From Aureococcus anophagefferens (Eukaryota; Sar; Pelagophyceae; Pelagomonadales; Pelagomonadaceae): DNA of 43,903 nt. Below are positions 22,848 to 33,271 of this stretch, piece after piece (positions within the stretch are counted from its first letter, which is position 1; the number at the start of each line of letters is the position of its first letter). Both the position numbers and the translations under genes were made by a program. The DNA lies in the NCBI RefSeq assembly GCF_000186865.1, contig NW_008705567.1, forward strand, positions 179,447 through 223,349. Direction: 5' to 3'. Under the pieces are notes generated by a model. It was not told where the DNA came from. It saw nothing but the letters and a program-made list of their open reading frames with translations, and did not search any database.

Positions 22848-23087
22848 TTACATTCCTTTGAAATGCCAGTGGGGCATCGTGTGGTCCATATGAGCCTCTA
22901 ATATGAGCCATTTCGAGGCGTCTAGAGCGGTGGACAGCCCGTCCCATCGATCGTCCTCCACGCACTGCCTCGCGGCGGCTGCTGATGGCCACACGTTTTT
23001 CAAATAGGGCCGTCGGTTCAACTTGACCTTCAGGGGCGGAGCTCGCTTCAGCCACTTCTTTGGTTGATCCGTCTCACGAAACGACAT
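22848..23087 (-). CDS. Possible small protein gene just downstream of RagA
   Basis: An ATG frame of 79 codons starts 25 bp after the RagA stop on the same strand. Its composition is protein-like and varied (SFRETDQPKKWLKRAPPLKV…DRWDGLSTALDASKWLILEA). I see no known motif. It could be a short independent gene, an exon spliced to something else, or an open stretch of RagA 3' untranslated sequence. Confidence 0.3.
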   Translation of the reverse strand: MSFRETDQPKKWLKRAPPLKVKLNRRPYLKNVWPSAAAARQCVEDDRWDGLSTALDASKWLILEAHMDHTMPHWHFKGM

Positions 23088-23112
23088 GTAGGCTAGTGCG
23101 GAGGAAATATGT

Positions 23113-24075
23113 TCAGCCAATTAGACCACACATCTTTAACTGAGCGCGAAAACGATCCACATTCGCAGCGATTACTGCCGTGTGCATCACCTCTGGATCT
23201 GATGAAATCACCATTATCGCTGTGCTTCTCGTAAGATTCTCGAACAGGGCAGTCAGACGCTGATGCTGCACGAGCATCCCCTCAAAATGAGCCTGCACCT
23301 TGCGACAGCTGAGTTTGAACTGCTTAATGATATTTGAGATCTTTTCAAAACGATGAACATCGCCATGTGGAGTGCAAGTTGCGTGTGCTATGACAAGAAA
23401 GGTGGTACTTTCAAACAACACAACTTCATCTGCCCCGCAGGTGGTGCAGTATTCGTTGAGGTGCGATTCGAGGAGGGCTGTGTTTGGGACAAGCGAATAT
23501 ACGATATGGGACCATGCCCTATACAGCGTTTCGTCCCAAATTGATGTTCTGAAGCATGTTATTCGTAGTCGATTCCTGGCTTGGGCGAGAATGGAAGCTT
23601 GTTTGGTGGAGAAAATCTCATCGCGAACGTCGTCCTTGACCAAATCCATCTTGTGCACAAGGACATACACTCGCGCATCGGGTGAGTGCTGCTCAACTGC
23701 CTCGATGACGTCCGCGAACTGAGCAGAGTCGCTGCCTTGTTCTTCGCTCTCAATATCAAAAACATAGATCAATAGTTCTACTGAGCGGAAGATGTGGTCT
23801 CGCATGTGTTCAAGGTAGTTGCGGTAGAAGTCATCCTGGAGTTTAACAATGAAGGACTCAAATTGAATATTTCAGCAAACCTGTCCACCACAATCCCAAA
23901 GGTGCAAATGTAGATTTCCGAGGAAACGCACGTGCGAGTATTCCACGTCGATTGTGGGGGATAGTCGCATTGTATCTCGAGCTAAGTAGTCGGCAAAAAT
24001 TATAGACCGCATAGATGTTTTTCCAGATCCAGAACGACCCATCAACAAAACTTTTTTTGTTAAAGGGATAGCCAT
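23113..24075 (-). CDS. RRAGA: RagA/Gtr1-type GTPase
   Basis: Exons are 24075-23881 and 23835-23113 around a 45-nt intron, giving about 305 aa (human RagA 313). The G domain has [20 protein letters not shown] (P-loop), [16 protein letters not shown] (switch I), LWDCGGQ (switch II, at the exon joint) and HKMDL (the HKxD base-recognition motif of Rag proteins). The roadblock-like C-terminal domain contains the family stretch [15 protein letters not shown]. Rag GTPases form RagA/B-RagC/D dimers on lysosomes or vacuoles and recruit TORC1 in response to amino acids. A RagC partner is not in this window. The ATG at 24075 gives the same N-terminal spacing as human RagA. Confidence 0.95.
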
Positions 24076-24333
24076 GACTAACAATTTCGCTGTTCTATAA
24101 CCAGGGTTTCCAATTGCGGTACCGGTACTCAGTTGTTCGGGACTCAGGTGCTAATGCGCGAATCAGTAGTTGAGGCAAGGAGCAAGATCCGTAACCCTCA
24201 CAAGAGTTATGCGCCGTCCACTGGTTCGTAGACGAGGCACAATAACACACCCATAGATCTACAAGCAAGTGTTTGGCACCTCAGATTTAGAGATTACCAC
24301 GGCCCTGCGGACGGGGGCTCGGCCGGCGCCGTC
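24076..24333. other. 5' flank of RagA
   Basis: No gene or clear repeat is seen. It includes the probable RagA promoter region. Confidence 0.35.
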
Positions 24334-25108
24334 GGCCCGTGCGCGCGAACGCGGCCGTCCCTATGTCGCAAACTCGGTGAGCGCCGGCAGGGACGTCTAA
24401 GGGAGGCCCCGGCAAAGTCTCGCGCCCAACGGTGAGGGTGTTGCAGCGATCGGATGGCGTTCGTCCGATCCCTAGAGGAAATCCAGCCAAAACCGACCCT
24501 TACGCGACGCCATGGGAGTCGTTTTCGGCGCTCTAAAGGGCCGCGCGCACGTCAGCATGACCATACGCGACGGTCTGGCCAAAAAGACCGCGCGACGGCA
24601 GCGTTTTCTCGTCGGCGAAAAAAACGCGTGTCGAGCACCGAAAACGACCCCGAAACCGTCGGCGTGTCGCGGGACGTCGACGGGTCCCAGGGTCGCGCGC
24701 TTTGCGTCGCAGGTGTTGTGGTAGTCGAGGGCGGCCTCCGGAGCAGCCGGAGATCGTTGGAACCGCCGTCATCGATGCGAACTCGCCCGCCAGCGTCTCG
24801 CTGCGCGCCTTGAGCGCCAGTCCGCGGTCGAAATACGTGCGTCGGGACGATGTTCGACGTCGCGCCCCGTCCGCAGTACATTGGTGGACCCTCCGAAACG
24901 CTCGGAGCAGCCGCTGTAGTCGCGCGCGGCGCGGAAGGCGGTCCCGTCGACCGACCTCCACTGGCTTGCACTGCGGAGCGCACGGGCTGGTTTCGCGACG
25001 CGTTCGACTTCCCGCGCGTCGATACGCTGCACACGCACTCTCAGGGAGGTCCCCTAGCGGTCTGCAAAGTTTGCGACATAGACTCGGCCGCGTTCGCGCG
25101 CACGGGCC
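24334..25108 (-). mobile_element. Decayed element of family R6 with ~41-bp inverted ends
   Basis: Imperfect terminal inverted repeats are visible at 24334-24375 and 25068-25108 (GGCCCGTGCGCGCGAACGCG…TATGTCGCAAACT). The interior at about 24445-24715 is roughly 85% identical by eye to the complement of 37970-38222. In both places one frame keeps RATLGPVDVPRH and ARPFRAPK; here it reads on the minus strand and also keeps FGVVFGARHAFFSPTRKR. That indicates a protein-coding element now broken by shifts. I do not recognise the protein family. No clear target-site duplication was found. Confidence 0.5.
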
Positions 25109-25198
25109 ATCGCAAAAACCGCCACTGAGCGCCGAGCCCCCGGATCCTGCGGAGAACCCCCAGGGTGATTCTGCTGGTTTGAGTCAGTGTGCGAAACG

Positions 25199-25293
25199 AC
25201 CATAGGGCTGGCGCGCGCCATAGGAATTATTAACTATTAATCTGCGGTCGCCCGGCGGGAGGTTCTCATAGAGGTCCTCCGTCCACCGCGCGC
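25199..25293 (-). repeat. Dispersed repeat R5, copy 1
   Basis: About 95 bp are shared with 26287-26386 and 30396-30494. On the minus strand it runs GGACGGAGGACCTCTATGAG … AATAATTCCTATGGCG … CAGCCCTATGG. The peptide NNSYGARQPYG is readable here and nearly unchanged in copy 3. A triple CAACGGACGTC microrepeat follows at 25303-25335. Confidence 0.65.
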
Positions 25294-25357
25294 GGGGGTC
25301 ACAACGGACGTCCAACGGACGTCCAACGGACGTGGGAAAATTCGTTTCAATTTTTTG

Positions 25358-25726
25358 TTTCCGTCCACTTGGCCTTTCGTAACTCCCACTAGCCTGAGCT
25401 AAAGGAAGCAAAGTAAAATCCTCCCTCAAGGGGAGGGTGAGCTCAGTTTCAATTAAAGATGCCAGAATGAAGGCCGACGGACCGGTGACCGCGCTTGGAT
25501 GGCGCAGCCACCTACCTGGCTTACCTGTTGGCTTGCCACCTGGCTTACCTGTGGCGCCGCCTGGATTATCACTCTCCGACTTTTCAGCGCCGTCGGATTC
25601 CGCCCCGTGCTTCTTAGTGCCGGACCCACTGGTCAAACGGAACACCTTTTCTTCCATAATTTTCTCATGGATGTCTATTTGTCTGCACAGATAAGACGCT
25701 GCCAGTGTGCCGTAAATGCAATTTCG
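25358..25726 (+). mobile_element. R2/R3 element, copy C
   Basis: The R2 left end at 25358-25514 matches copies A and B, apart from an 8-bp insertion (GGTGACCG) near 25485. The right terminus TGCCGTAAATGCAATTT appears at about 25709-25725. The ~190 bp between them differs from copy A and contains a short tandem (ACCTGGCTTACCTGTTGGCT type) at 25513-25560. This copy shows that the interior of the element varies while the ends are kept. Confidence 0.6.
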
Positions 25727-26286
25727 CACACTGGTTTGAGTGTTCTTCTAATTTGACTTCGCTCATCTGAAGCAACCCCCCTGGATGGGGTTCCATGCCT
25801 GCTAAAATGCACGAGTCGAGTGGTTGAGCCAAGGAGCCAGATCCGCAACTCTCGCTCAGGCTGGAGTTATACGATCTGTGGGCCAAGTGCTTCGCAGGAA
25901 ACCCCACCACCAACTGGTGCGGCGGTCACTGGGCCATCTCTATCATATGATCTCTCTAGAGGTGGATTGTAAGTATGGCAGCTAGGGAGGGCCAGTGGCC
26001 CGTACGATCAGCACCATGTGGCTAATAAACTTATTTTCGCGCCGGCACGCTGCTGGCCTGTAGACAAGGACAAAAACAAACTCTGAAAACGAATAACCCA
26101 GGGTGATACTTCCCTTCGAGCAAGCGTTTCGTTGAACATTTAATTACGACTCCCAACCCGAACCGGCGACCCCACACCCTGAACGTGTCTCAAATGATAC
26201 GATTAGCGCGCTAACTCAGTGCGCGCGCCTGGCGGGGGCAATAATTCAACGATTTTGCCAGCATTCAGTTCGGCGGTCGACCCGCG
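25727..26286. other. Intergenic stretch between repeats
   Basis: No gene is seen. A ~25-bp string near 26143 (CGACTCCCAACCCGAACCGG) resembles one near 30009. Confidence 0.4.
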
Positions 26287-26386
26287 CGCGCGTGGTCGAC
26301 GGAGGACCTCTATGGCACACTACGGCCGGCGGCCAGAAATAATAAATAAATACTTCTATGGGCGCGCCCAGCCCTATGGTTGTTTT
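26287..26386 (+). repeat. Dispersed repeat R5, copy 2
   Basis: The shared skeleton is GGTCGACGGAGGACCTCTATGG … AATAAATAC…TATGG…GCCCTATGGTTGTTT. It is more diverged than copies 1 and 3, and its conserved peptide frame is interrupted. Confidence 0.55.
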
Positions 26387-27050
26387 TGTCCTTGCTGGCC
26401 TACGCAGCTTTTTCGCCTGGGCAGACCAGACGTCCTGAACGTTGAATCGTGCTCGGTTCTAAGGGCGTGCGAGGCTTCGTTTTGTGGTCATATGCTTGAG
26501 GCACGTCAAAGAATTCCTTGTGTGTCATATGGAGGAATGAGTTTTGTTTAGAAACAGCTACGTGGTGCCGATGGTCCCAAAGTGTATCTGGCCGCCACTT
26601 GACAGCGCGTTGAGCTGGCCGCAAATCAAATGTTAGCGAAGATCTCGATCTCCTTCCTGAAGCTCGAACGGAAATAAGCTTTGACGTATTTGACGACGGA
26701 TGGAACGAAGGCGTTTTTTTGAAGAGGTCAGGCGGTGGATTCCGCGGCCAGCAGCCACCCATGCTACGATAGCATGACTTAAGCTTGCGGTGTAAATCTG
26801 TCAAGCTACAAAAGACGGAAGTTCAACTGATAAATGCGGCATCTACGCAGCGTGAAACTCATCATCGTCCTGATTTGTGCGTCGCCGCTGCGGTCGATCA
26901 CGCTTTGCGAAGCAGTCGTTTACTGAGGCCTACAGACGGGAAATGCTAGGTGTTTACAGTGAATGCTGCTCACATCCAAACGTTTGTTGTGAAAGGAGTC
27001 CAATGGGACAGCCAGCGAGTTTACGGTCATTTTTCAGCCGCTGTGACAAA
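26387..27050. other. 5' flank of the TSNAXIP1-like gene
   Basis: No convincing gene is seen. A 29-codon ATG frame at 26834-26923 has a hydrophobic start (LIIVLICA) but no continuation could be supported. Confidence 0.3.
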
Positions 27051-27144
27051 GATACTTATTCTTTAGCCGAGAAACGGCTTAAGGCAATGGCTAGGAGATA
27101 CTTATTCTTAAGCCGAGAAACGGCTTAAAGCCAATGGTTAGGAG
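27051..27144 (+). repeat. Tandem ~46-bp duplication spanning the start codon, with a uORF
   Basis: Two near-identical units (27051-27096 and 27097-27144) contain TACTTATTCTTAAGCCGAGA and end AATGGYTAGGAG. Each holds the hairpin TTAAGCCGagaaaCGGCTTAA (one mismatch in unit 1). The ATG of unit 2 is the start of the downstream CDS. The ATG of unit 1 (27087) opens a 13-codon uORF that stops at 27128, five bases before the main ATG. Confidence 0.7.
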
Positions 27145-29635
27145 GGCGCGAAGAATGTACTCGTCAAGTAAGGCATTTTCAGAGCCGATCAAAAAGGAAT
27201 TTGCATGGCTTGATGAGAGCATGGGGCTAAGTCCTGGCCAGAGGGACGGGTCTATTTTGCGTCAACCGGGTGCCNNNNNNNNNNNNNNNNNNNNNNNNNN
27301 NNNNNNNNNNNNNNNNNNNNNNNNNNNNNNNNNNNNNNNNNNNNNNNNNNNNNNNNNNNNNNNNNNNNNNNNNNNNNNNNNNNNNNNNNNNNNNNNNNNN
27401 NNNNNNNNNNNNNNNNNNNNNNNNNNNNNNNNNNNNNNNNNNNNNNNNNNNNNNNNNNNNNNNNNNNNNNNNNNNNNNNNNNNNNNNNNNNNNNNNNNNN
27501 NNNNNNNNNNNNNNNNNNNNNNNNNNNNNNNNNNNNNNNNNNNNNNNNNNNNNNNNNNNNNNNNNNNNNNNNNNNNNNNNNNNNNNNNNNNNNNNNNNNN
27601 NNNNNNNNNNNNNNNNNNNNNNNNNNNNNNNNNNNNNNNNNNNNNNNNNNNNNNNNNNNNNNNNNNNNNNNNNNNNNNNNNNNNNNNNNNNNNNNNNNNN
27701 NNNNNNNNNNNNNNNNNNNNNNNNNNNNNNNNNNNNNNNNNNNNNNNNNNNNNNNNNNNNNNNNNNNNNNNNNNNNNNNNNNNNNNNGGTGTGTACGCCG
27801 CGCGTGTCGCTGAATTACCCGAATTGCGGGCTCGTGCAGATGGTGCTCAATTGAAAGCTGATACAGCAATGGAGACAGCCAAAAGCTCGGCGGCTATGAA
27901 TGTGGCGAAACTGCGAGACGATGTTGTAGCGTTACGGCGCGCCCTGGTGGTGGCCAACGAGGATCAGCGCCGAGAGAGAGAGAGGAATGCAGAAGAGGCG
28001 CTTGCCTATCGGAGGCTCCATGAAGAAGCAGAAGAGTTGCGACGGGCAACATCGATGCTCACGACCTCTCTCGGGCGGCTAGAGGAGGAGAGAGAGCGAT
28101 GGGCTCTGCAGGAAAACTCTACAAGAAGCGAAGCGTTGAATTACAAGTCGGCATTGGAAAAGTCCTTAGTAGAGACAGAGCGCCTCCGCGCCCTTGCCCA
28201 AGACCTCGAAGAGAGGAAAAAGGACGAGGGTAACGAAGCACTCAAGGAGCTTGAAACGAAGCTTGTAGCGATGCGCAAGGAGAATACTCACACCCAGGCC
28301 CAACATCGCGCACTGCAGGTTCGGTATAGAGCGCTTGCATCAAATACTTCGGCACGTGATGTCCCAACAGAAGAATCCAATCGAGCAAAAGATGCCGCAG
28401 CGGCAAAAGTGGTCTCAGAGGAAACCAATGGGATGGGCAGCAGCGATATGAAGTTCGATGAGCTAATTGGGGGTGCCAACGAGCTAAGCCCAAAGGGTGA
28501 AGATGCAAGCAAGTTGCACGCGGGCGGGGGGCATTTAAAGAACAGGGAACATGCCAAACACAGGGAAACGCATGGTCCACACCATCACATGAAGAAGCAC
28601 CACGCATCCATCATCAATGAGCATCCAACAACACAGACTGTGACTATTGAGGTTGAGTCGGAGGACAGGACAATGTTGAATGAATATTATACTCCTCCTG
28701 GAATTCATTTCATTGGTCGGGGTACATCTGATGACGTGCCCCCTTATCTGCGAATTGAAGGTCATGTCAAGAATTGGGTCCTTAGTAAGCGTGAGACAGA
28801 ACGCATGATCAATGATGTCTGGGTGGGTAAAGAGAGGTTTGAGAGCCAGACCGGCAGTCGCGAGCCACTTTCAAACTACCTCTACCAGTATCTCTCCATT
28901 CGCTTTTCCTCGCATACGCTAGCTATTGAATGGGGCTACAACTTGCTTGATTCTCTCGAGAGATACATCGCTGACTCTGATTGCCGTCTTTTCCTCCAGA
29001 TCCTCAATGGTAGCCTACCAGAAGAAGTTCGAGTTGATCAGCTTGCAATGCTCGCAGATGTTGTCACAACCATGGAAAGGGAGGATAAGACCCTGAACAA
29101 CGGCAAAATTACTTCCAGCCTAAGTCTCCCAACATTCACCACGGCCCTCCGCAAGCTACTCAACACGAAGTCTGAACACAACTTTTCGCGCCTCGTGCGA
29201 CAGCTTCAGATCGAGGCGCAGTCCAACAAGTCGAGAGTCGTTCACTACTGTGAGCTTCTCCAGTCGGACTCTCAGGGGAATCAAGGAAAGTTCTGCGAGC
29301 TTCTCCGCGAACAACATCTCTCAGAAATTGTCGCTTTCTCCCAGCATGTTCAGGCAACGATTCATGAGGCAACCGGCAACGGCAACGACACCGAACTGCC
29401 GCTTCCAAGGCTTCGCGAGGCACTCGTGAAGGCAGACCCGGAGAAGCCCCGGGCGGAGGTGAATGCATACCTTGCCCGTGGTGCTGGCGTTGAGCCAAAA
29501 GAATTGGTTGAGAAGGAGCAGAGTAATCAGCTTTGTGAAGTCACTCGGTTTATTAAGAATCTCAAGAGAGGTCTTCTGAAGCGTTCGACCCCCGTCGTTC
29601 CTGGCCCCGTTGGAGGAAATGGTGGCCTCCGCTAG
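27134..29635 (+). CDS. Coiled-coil protein with TSNAXIP1-like domain (assembly gap inside)
   Basis: The frame is open from the ATG at 27134 to TAG at 29635, apart from 513 N at 27275-27787. If the gap length is right the product is 833 aa, but an intron or a wrong gap size is possible. After the gap comes ~170 residues of charged coiled coil, then a Ser/Gly/His-rich linker (HHHMKKHH). A globular domain follows with VPPYLRIEGHVKNWVLSKRE, LYQYLSIRFSSHTLAIEWGY and RLFLQILNGSLPEEV. From memory this matches the domain of translin-associated factor X-interacting protein 1, a cilium/sperm-flagellum protein. The identification is moderate. A ciliary role would fit IFT140 and the EF-hand protein nearby. 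Confidence 0.7.
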   Translation: MVRRARRMYSSSKAFSEPIKKEFAWLDESMGLSPGQRDGSILRQPGAXXXXXXXXXXXXXXXXXXXXXXXXXXXXXXXXXXXXXXXXXXXXXXXXXXXXXXXXXXXXXXXXXXXXXXXXXXXXXXXXXXXXXXXXXXXXXXXXXXXXXXXXXXXXXXXXXXXXXXXXXXXXXXXXXXXXXXXXXXXXXXXXXXXXXXXXXXXXXXXXXXXXXXXXXXXGVYAARVAELPELRARADGAQLKADTAMETAKSSAAMNVAKLRDDVVALRRALVVANEDQRRERERNAEEALAYRRLHEEAEELRRATSMLTTSLGRLEEERERWALQENSTRSEALNYKSALEKSLVETERLRALAQDLEERKKDEGNEALKELETKLVAMRKENTHTQAQHRALQVRYRALASNTSARDVPTEESNRAKDAAAAKVVSEETNGMGSSDMKFDELIGGANELSPKGEDASKLHAGGGHLKNREHAKHRETHGPHHHMKKHHASIINEHPTTQTVTIEVESEDRTMLNEYYTPPGIHFIGRGTSDDVPPYLRIEGHVKNWVLSKRETERMINDVWVGKERFESQTGSREPLSNYLYQYLSIRFSSHTLAIEWGYNLLDSLERYIADSDCRLFLQILNGSLPEEVRVDQLAMLADVVTTMEREDKTLNNGKITSSLSLPTFTTALRKLLNTKSEHNFSRLVRQLQIEAQSNKSRVVHYCELLQSDSQGNQGKFCELLREQHLSEIVAFSQHVQATIHEATGNGNDTELPLPRLREALVKADPEKPRAEVNAYLARGAGVEPKELVEKEQSNQLCEVTRFIKNLKRGLLKRSTPVVPGPVGGNGGLR

Positions 29636-30046
29636 GAGATTTGTTTGGTGTTGGCCTTGCCCGTGCACTGTAGTGTTCCCTTGCCCGTGCTGTCAGCACC
29701 AACAGCCCCAAGCGCACCAGAGCTACAGACAGGGTCGCTTTTCGAGCTCCGGAGGGGCGATGGCTCCTCCGGACTCGCCACCCGGGCGCGTCCGCAGGAG
29801 GCTTTTTTCGAATGGGCCATGCCACCAGGGACCAGGCCCAGTACCACCGTGACGCGCTATTGTTCATTCTAACCCGAAATTCGGCCCCTTCGTTCATGCC
29901 CGGCGAAGCGACCACTCTCGCCACAAAGGCGATCTCCTCTGTATCAGTGCGCACAAAGGCGATCTCCGTTGGGGGGCAGTAACGTTACACAGTGGAGATG
30001 TAGCATGCGACTCCCGACCCGAACTGGCGACTCGCGCTCTTAACAT
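29636..30046. other. Intergenic stretch with small direct repeat
   Basis: CACAAAGGCGATCTCC occurs twice, near 29920 and 29952. Otherwise no feature is seen. Confidence 0.4.
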
Positions 30047-30216
30047 CTCCCGCCGGCGGGATATGCTAAACGCCGCTTCAACCTGGGCTTCAACCTCAAA
30101 CCTTGCACTTCAACAGGGACCCCAACACAGCCGCTTGCCCTTCAAAAGGGACCTCAACACCGCCGCTCACGCCGTGCGGGGGACCTCTGACGCGCCGCCC
30201 ACGCCTTAGGGGGACT
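30047..30216 (+). repeat. Dispersed repeat R4, copy 1
   Basis: This matches the complement of 37012-37187. Internal near-repeats CTTCAACAGGGACC and CTTCAAAAGGGACC are each followed by CAACAC. The left end carries the palindrome CCCGCCGGCGGG. Confidence 0.7.
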
Positions 30217-30395
30217 TTCAGGGGGCGCGACCCGCCCCAAACCGGGCGTGGCCGGGGCCATAATTCACAAATTTGGCCCATACACAGAACGTCTGAGATC
30301 TCGTCCGACCAATGGGTTCAGCGGATTGGATTCTTGGATAATATATATTTCGTTCTCTACATGGGGCACGATTTGAGTTCCGGCGAGGACCCCAC

Positions 30396-30494
30396 GCAGA
30401 CGGTCGACGGAGGACCCCTGTGGGGGGGCGCGCCGGGCGACCCCAGAAGAATATATAATAACTCCTATGGCGCCCGCCAGCTCTATGGTTGTTT
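30396..30494 (+). repeat. Dispersed repeat R5, copy 3
   Basis: The skeleton GGTCGACGGAGGACC…GGGCGACCCCAGAAG…AATAACTCCTATGGCGCCC…CTCTATGGTTGTTTCGC matches copy 1. The peptide NNSYGARQLYG is kept in frame. It lies 66 bp upstream of the coiled-coil gene. Confidence 0.65.
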
Positions 30495-30568
30495 CGCGCA
30501 CTGCTCTGTATCCTGAATATCCTCAGGCTGGCCGCCTGATATATCCTATCACACACTAATTGCCGCTG

Positions 30569-32414
30569 ATGAAGCCGTGGAATGCGCTGCTAGCAGAGTC
30601 ACGGGTTGCCGCTGCGTCGACAACAGCGTTGCCGAACCGGCCCAAAATGGCTCCGACAAACAACATTACTTCAAGTCCAAGGCAGAACCGCTGCCCCGAG
30701 GGAGTGAACCGTCGGCCCACGTCTATACCGAAAGTGTGGCAGAGCTTAATGTCAAAGATATTGCAGCGTATAGATCATTACTTGGAACCCAACAAGTCCA
30801 AACTGAGCCACGACTTGAAGTCAAGAGCACACGCAGAATGCCAGAACGCCATCTTGGGATGCAACACAGATGATGGAGTAATACTTGCGTTACGAAGGCG
30901 TGCGGAGCGAATGCTGTGGAAACTTGATGATACCATACTTACACGCATCGCATTGCTACCACCATTGCAGACGGGGAAATTACGGAGCACAGAGCAAGCA
31001 TGGATGCCGAAAGAATCTGTGGCTGCAGGGACGCCCGATCTTGCTTATCTATTGGTGCACATCAAGCTTTTGGACACGCTATATGCCGTAGACTTTGAGG
31101 CCGTGGAACGTGGTGGAAACCTAGAGAGTTCAGTGTCACAACTACGAATCGAGCTAGATAAAGAAAGAAGCACTATGGAATCTCTGGAGAGAACATACAT
31201 ACGGGAATTGAAGAGAACAGAATTCCTTGAGGCGACTATAGAAGAGAACAGGGCCGATCGTGAAGCTCTCGTGTTGGAGATAGACGAGCTCCAGCGACAG
31301 CTACTGGTTGAAAAGATAAGCACACGGCGGCAAGTGAACTCAGCTAAGGGAGTTGAAGAAAGCGCAAGCGAGCTAATTGAGAGTCTGAGAGCTGATAAAA
31401 AACGGCTTGAGGCGCAGGCACGTAATGCTCTGCGCACGGCAGATATCATGGCTGCATCGCTTACCTCTCTCCACACTGAATGCGATAGACAACAGCTCCT
31501 TAGAGAGCGGGCAGACAATGAAGTCAGGGGCGCAAATATGAGAATGGAGGTGGCACAAAAAGCTCTGATTCACGATGAACATCACCAGGAAGAGTTCGAG
31601 CGCACCCTTGCAAAATTAAGTGAGGCCCGTGCCCAGATTTCAGCGTTAACCTCTCAAAAAGCTGAGGATGAAGGAAATTTCCATCTTGAGCGACGGATGC
31701 GAGTCCAGGCGGAGATTCGTGCCAACAAGCATGTGAATGAATTCGCGAGTATGCAATCATACGCCGAGTCAGAAAGAAATGACGCTGAGAAGCTCAGGGG
31801 AGAAATCGTGACATTGCGCCTTGACCTCGCTCGTGCTAAACGCAGTCTCAGAGATCGCGATATTGTGCAGAGAAACATACGAACGGCGGGTGAGTTAGAC
31901 CGAGTCATGAATGAAGAGATGGATCAGATGCTTGAGCGCCTAGTGCAAAAACTTGCCCAGGCTAGTGATGATGCCAACAAGAAAACGATTCAACACCAAC
32001 AGGAGATCTCACGCATGGAACTCGATGCCAGCAATTCACCTAAATGCCAGGTCAAGCAAACGCAGAGAGGCAGGCGTTCTGGACAGAGTGCCGCCCCTTC
32101 ACCTGCACCGATTGGTTCGACCCTAGCTCTGGATAAAAATACGGTTCCCAACATGGGCCTTTGCAGCTTTAATGCCTGAGGCTGATGCTATGGAGGGGAC
32201 TGAACGAACAGCAAAACATTGGGCTGTTCGACAGCTCATTCTTGACGAGACAGGTCCCACCGCTACGTCGAAGATCAAATGGGATTTCCGGGCAAGGCGC
32301 TCGCAGTTGCCATCCAAAAGCCATCTAGATAATCTCCCGTGCGCCAAACCCCGCGTCCTCATGCCCCAAATGGGCAAAATTGTCGACTCTTCTGGCTTCG
32401 AAGCAACCGTATGA
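30569..32414 (+). CDS. Long coiled-coil protein of unknown function
   Basis: An ATG frame runs from 30569 to TGA at 32179 (~536 aa). A 37-nt GT-AG intron at about 32143-32179 would skip that stop and extend the protein in frame to 32414 (…HWAVRQLILDETGPTATSKIKWDF…); this extension is plausible but unproven. The first ~180 residues are non-repetitive and include a polar leader and ILTRIALLPPLQ. Residues ~190-490 are continuous heptad-like coiled coil (e.g. LEATIEENRADREALVLEID). Cilia/basal-body proteins often look like this, and the upstream neighbour on the same strand is TSNAXIP1-like, but there is no specific family match. Confidence 0.65.
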
Positions 32415-33271
32415 TGGTCAGAAATGCTTTGCCAGAAGCGCCGCATGCTAATGTTAATGCTGGAAGGCCTTCGACACTCCTCAGCTGCGCCCCTCAGCTA
32501 GGCCCCACTTCCCTTCCAAAAGTGACCGACAAGGCCCAGGAGATTTTTCTTTGCGGGCCGACGAGGCCTTGGAGATTCTTTTTTATACGCACGTTGTTCT
32601 ATCATGCGAGGCCCGGGCGGCTCCGGGTGCGGGCTCGTGCGGGGGCTGGTGTTGTGTATCGCGCCTGCCGCGCGCACTCGCAGCGCTCGCACATTTCGTA
32701 CATAAACCACACGAAACGACCGTCGACCGACGGGCTGCCCCGTTCGACGTCAAGATCGCCTTCTTATCGCGGACTAAGACGACGCGCGCACGTTTTCGCG
32801 GACGCTGAGCCTCACCGCGCGGTTAGTCCGAGATAGGAAGGACTCCAGACCCGCCCCCGGGGCCCCGGTCGCAGCCCATAACGTGCGCAGGAGGTGCTTC
32901 AACGCGATTCAATTTAAGATTTAGCGTCCGGTGGTTAGAATGAGAGTAGAGACCGGTGCAACACCATTCAAACACACATCTTATGTCCGAGAGCGCTCGG
33001 GGCTAGGCTTCCTGGCCACCCGATTCCTTTGCAGCATCTTTGATGCTTTTTTGGATATGGGGCGACGCCCCACGGCCACCCATTCATTCAGAGCTGTGCA
33101 AAGAAGACCTGGAGCCATTCGGACAAAAGCTCGTTCCAACTTCGACCTTGAATGGTATTGCCCCCCGGTCTAGAGTGAGCACCATTACTTGGCAGCGTGC
33201 GACTCTGTGCCCCCCGGCGGCGCCAGCGCAACCGACGTCGCCAACAGCGAATGCGGTGGAGATTACGAGAC
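32415..33271. other. Intergenic stretch between convergent genes
   Basis: No gene is seen. GC-rich frames are open by composition near 32560-32840. Confidence 0.45.

Noticed and set aside
22848..23112. Extra C-terminal exon of RagA
   Set aside because: RagA already ends at the normal family length, and no splice pair was found that joins this frame sensibly.
26100..26225. Possible tRNA or tRNA-derived SINE (B-box-like sequence and CGTGTC…GATACG hairpin)
   Set aside because: The anticodon loop has the wrong size and no acceptor stem forms; only a ~25-bp similarity to 30009 remains.
27252..27869. ORFs on both strands across the N run
   Set aside because: They consist almost entirely of unknown bases; only the plus-strand frame with real sequence on both sides is kept.
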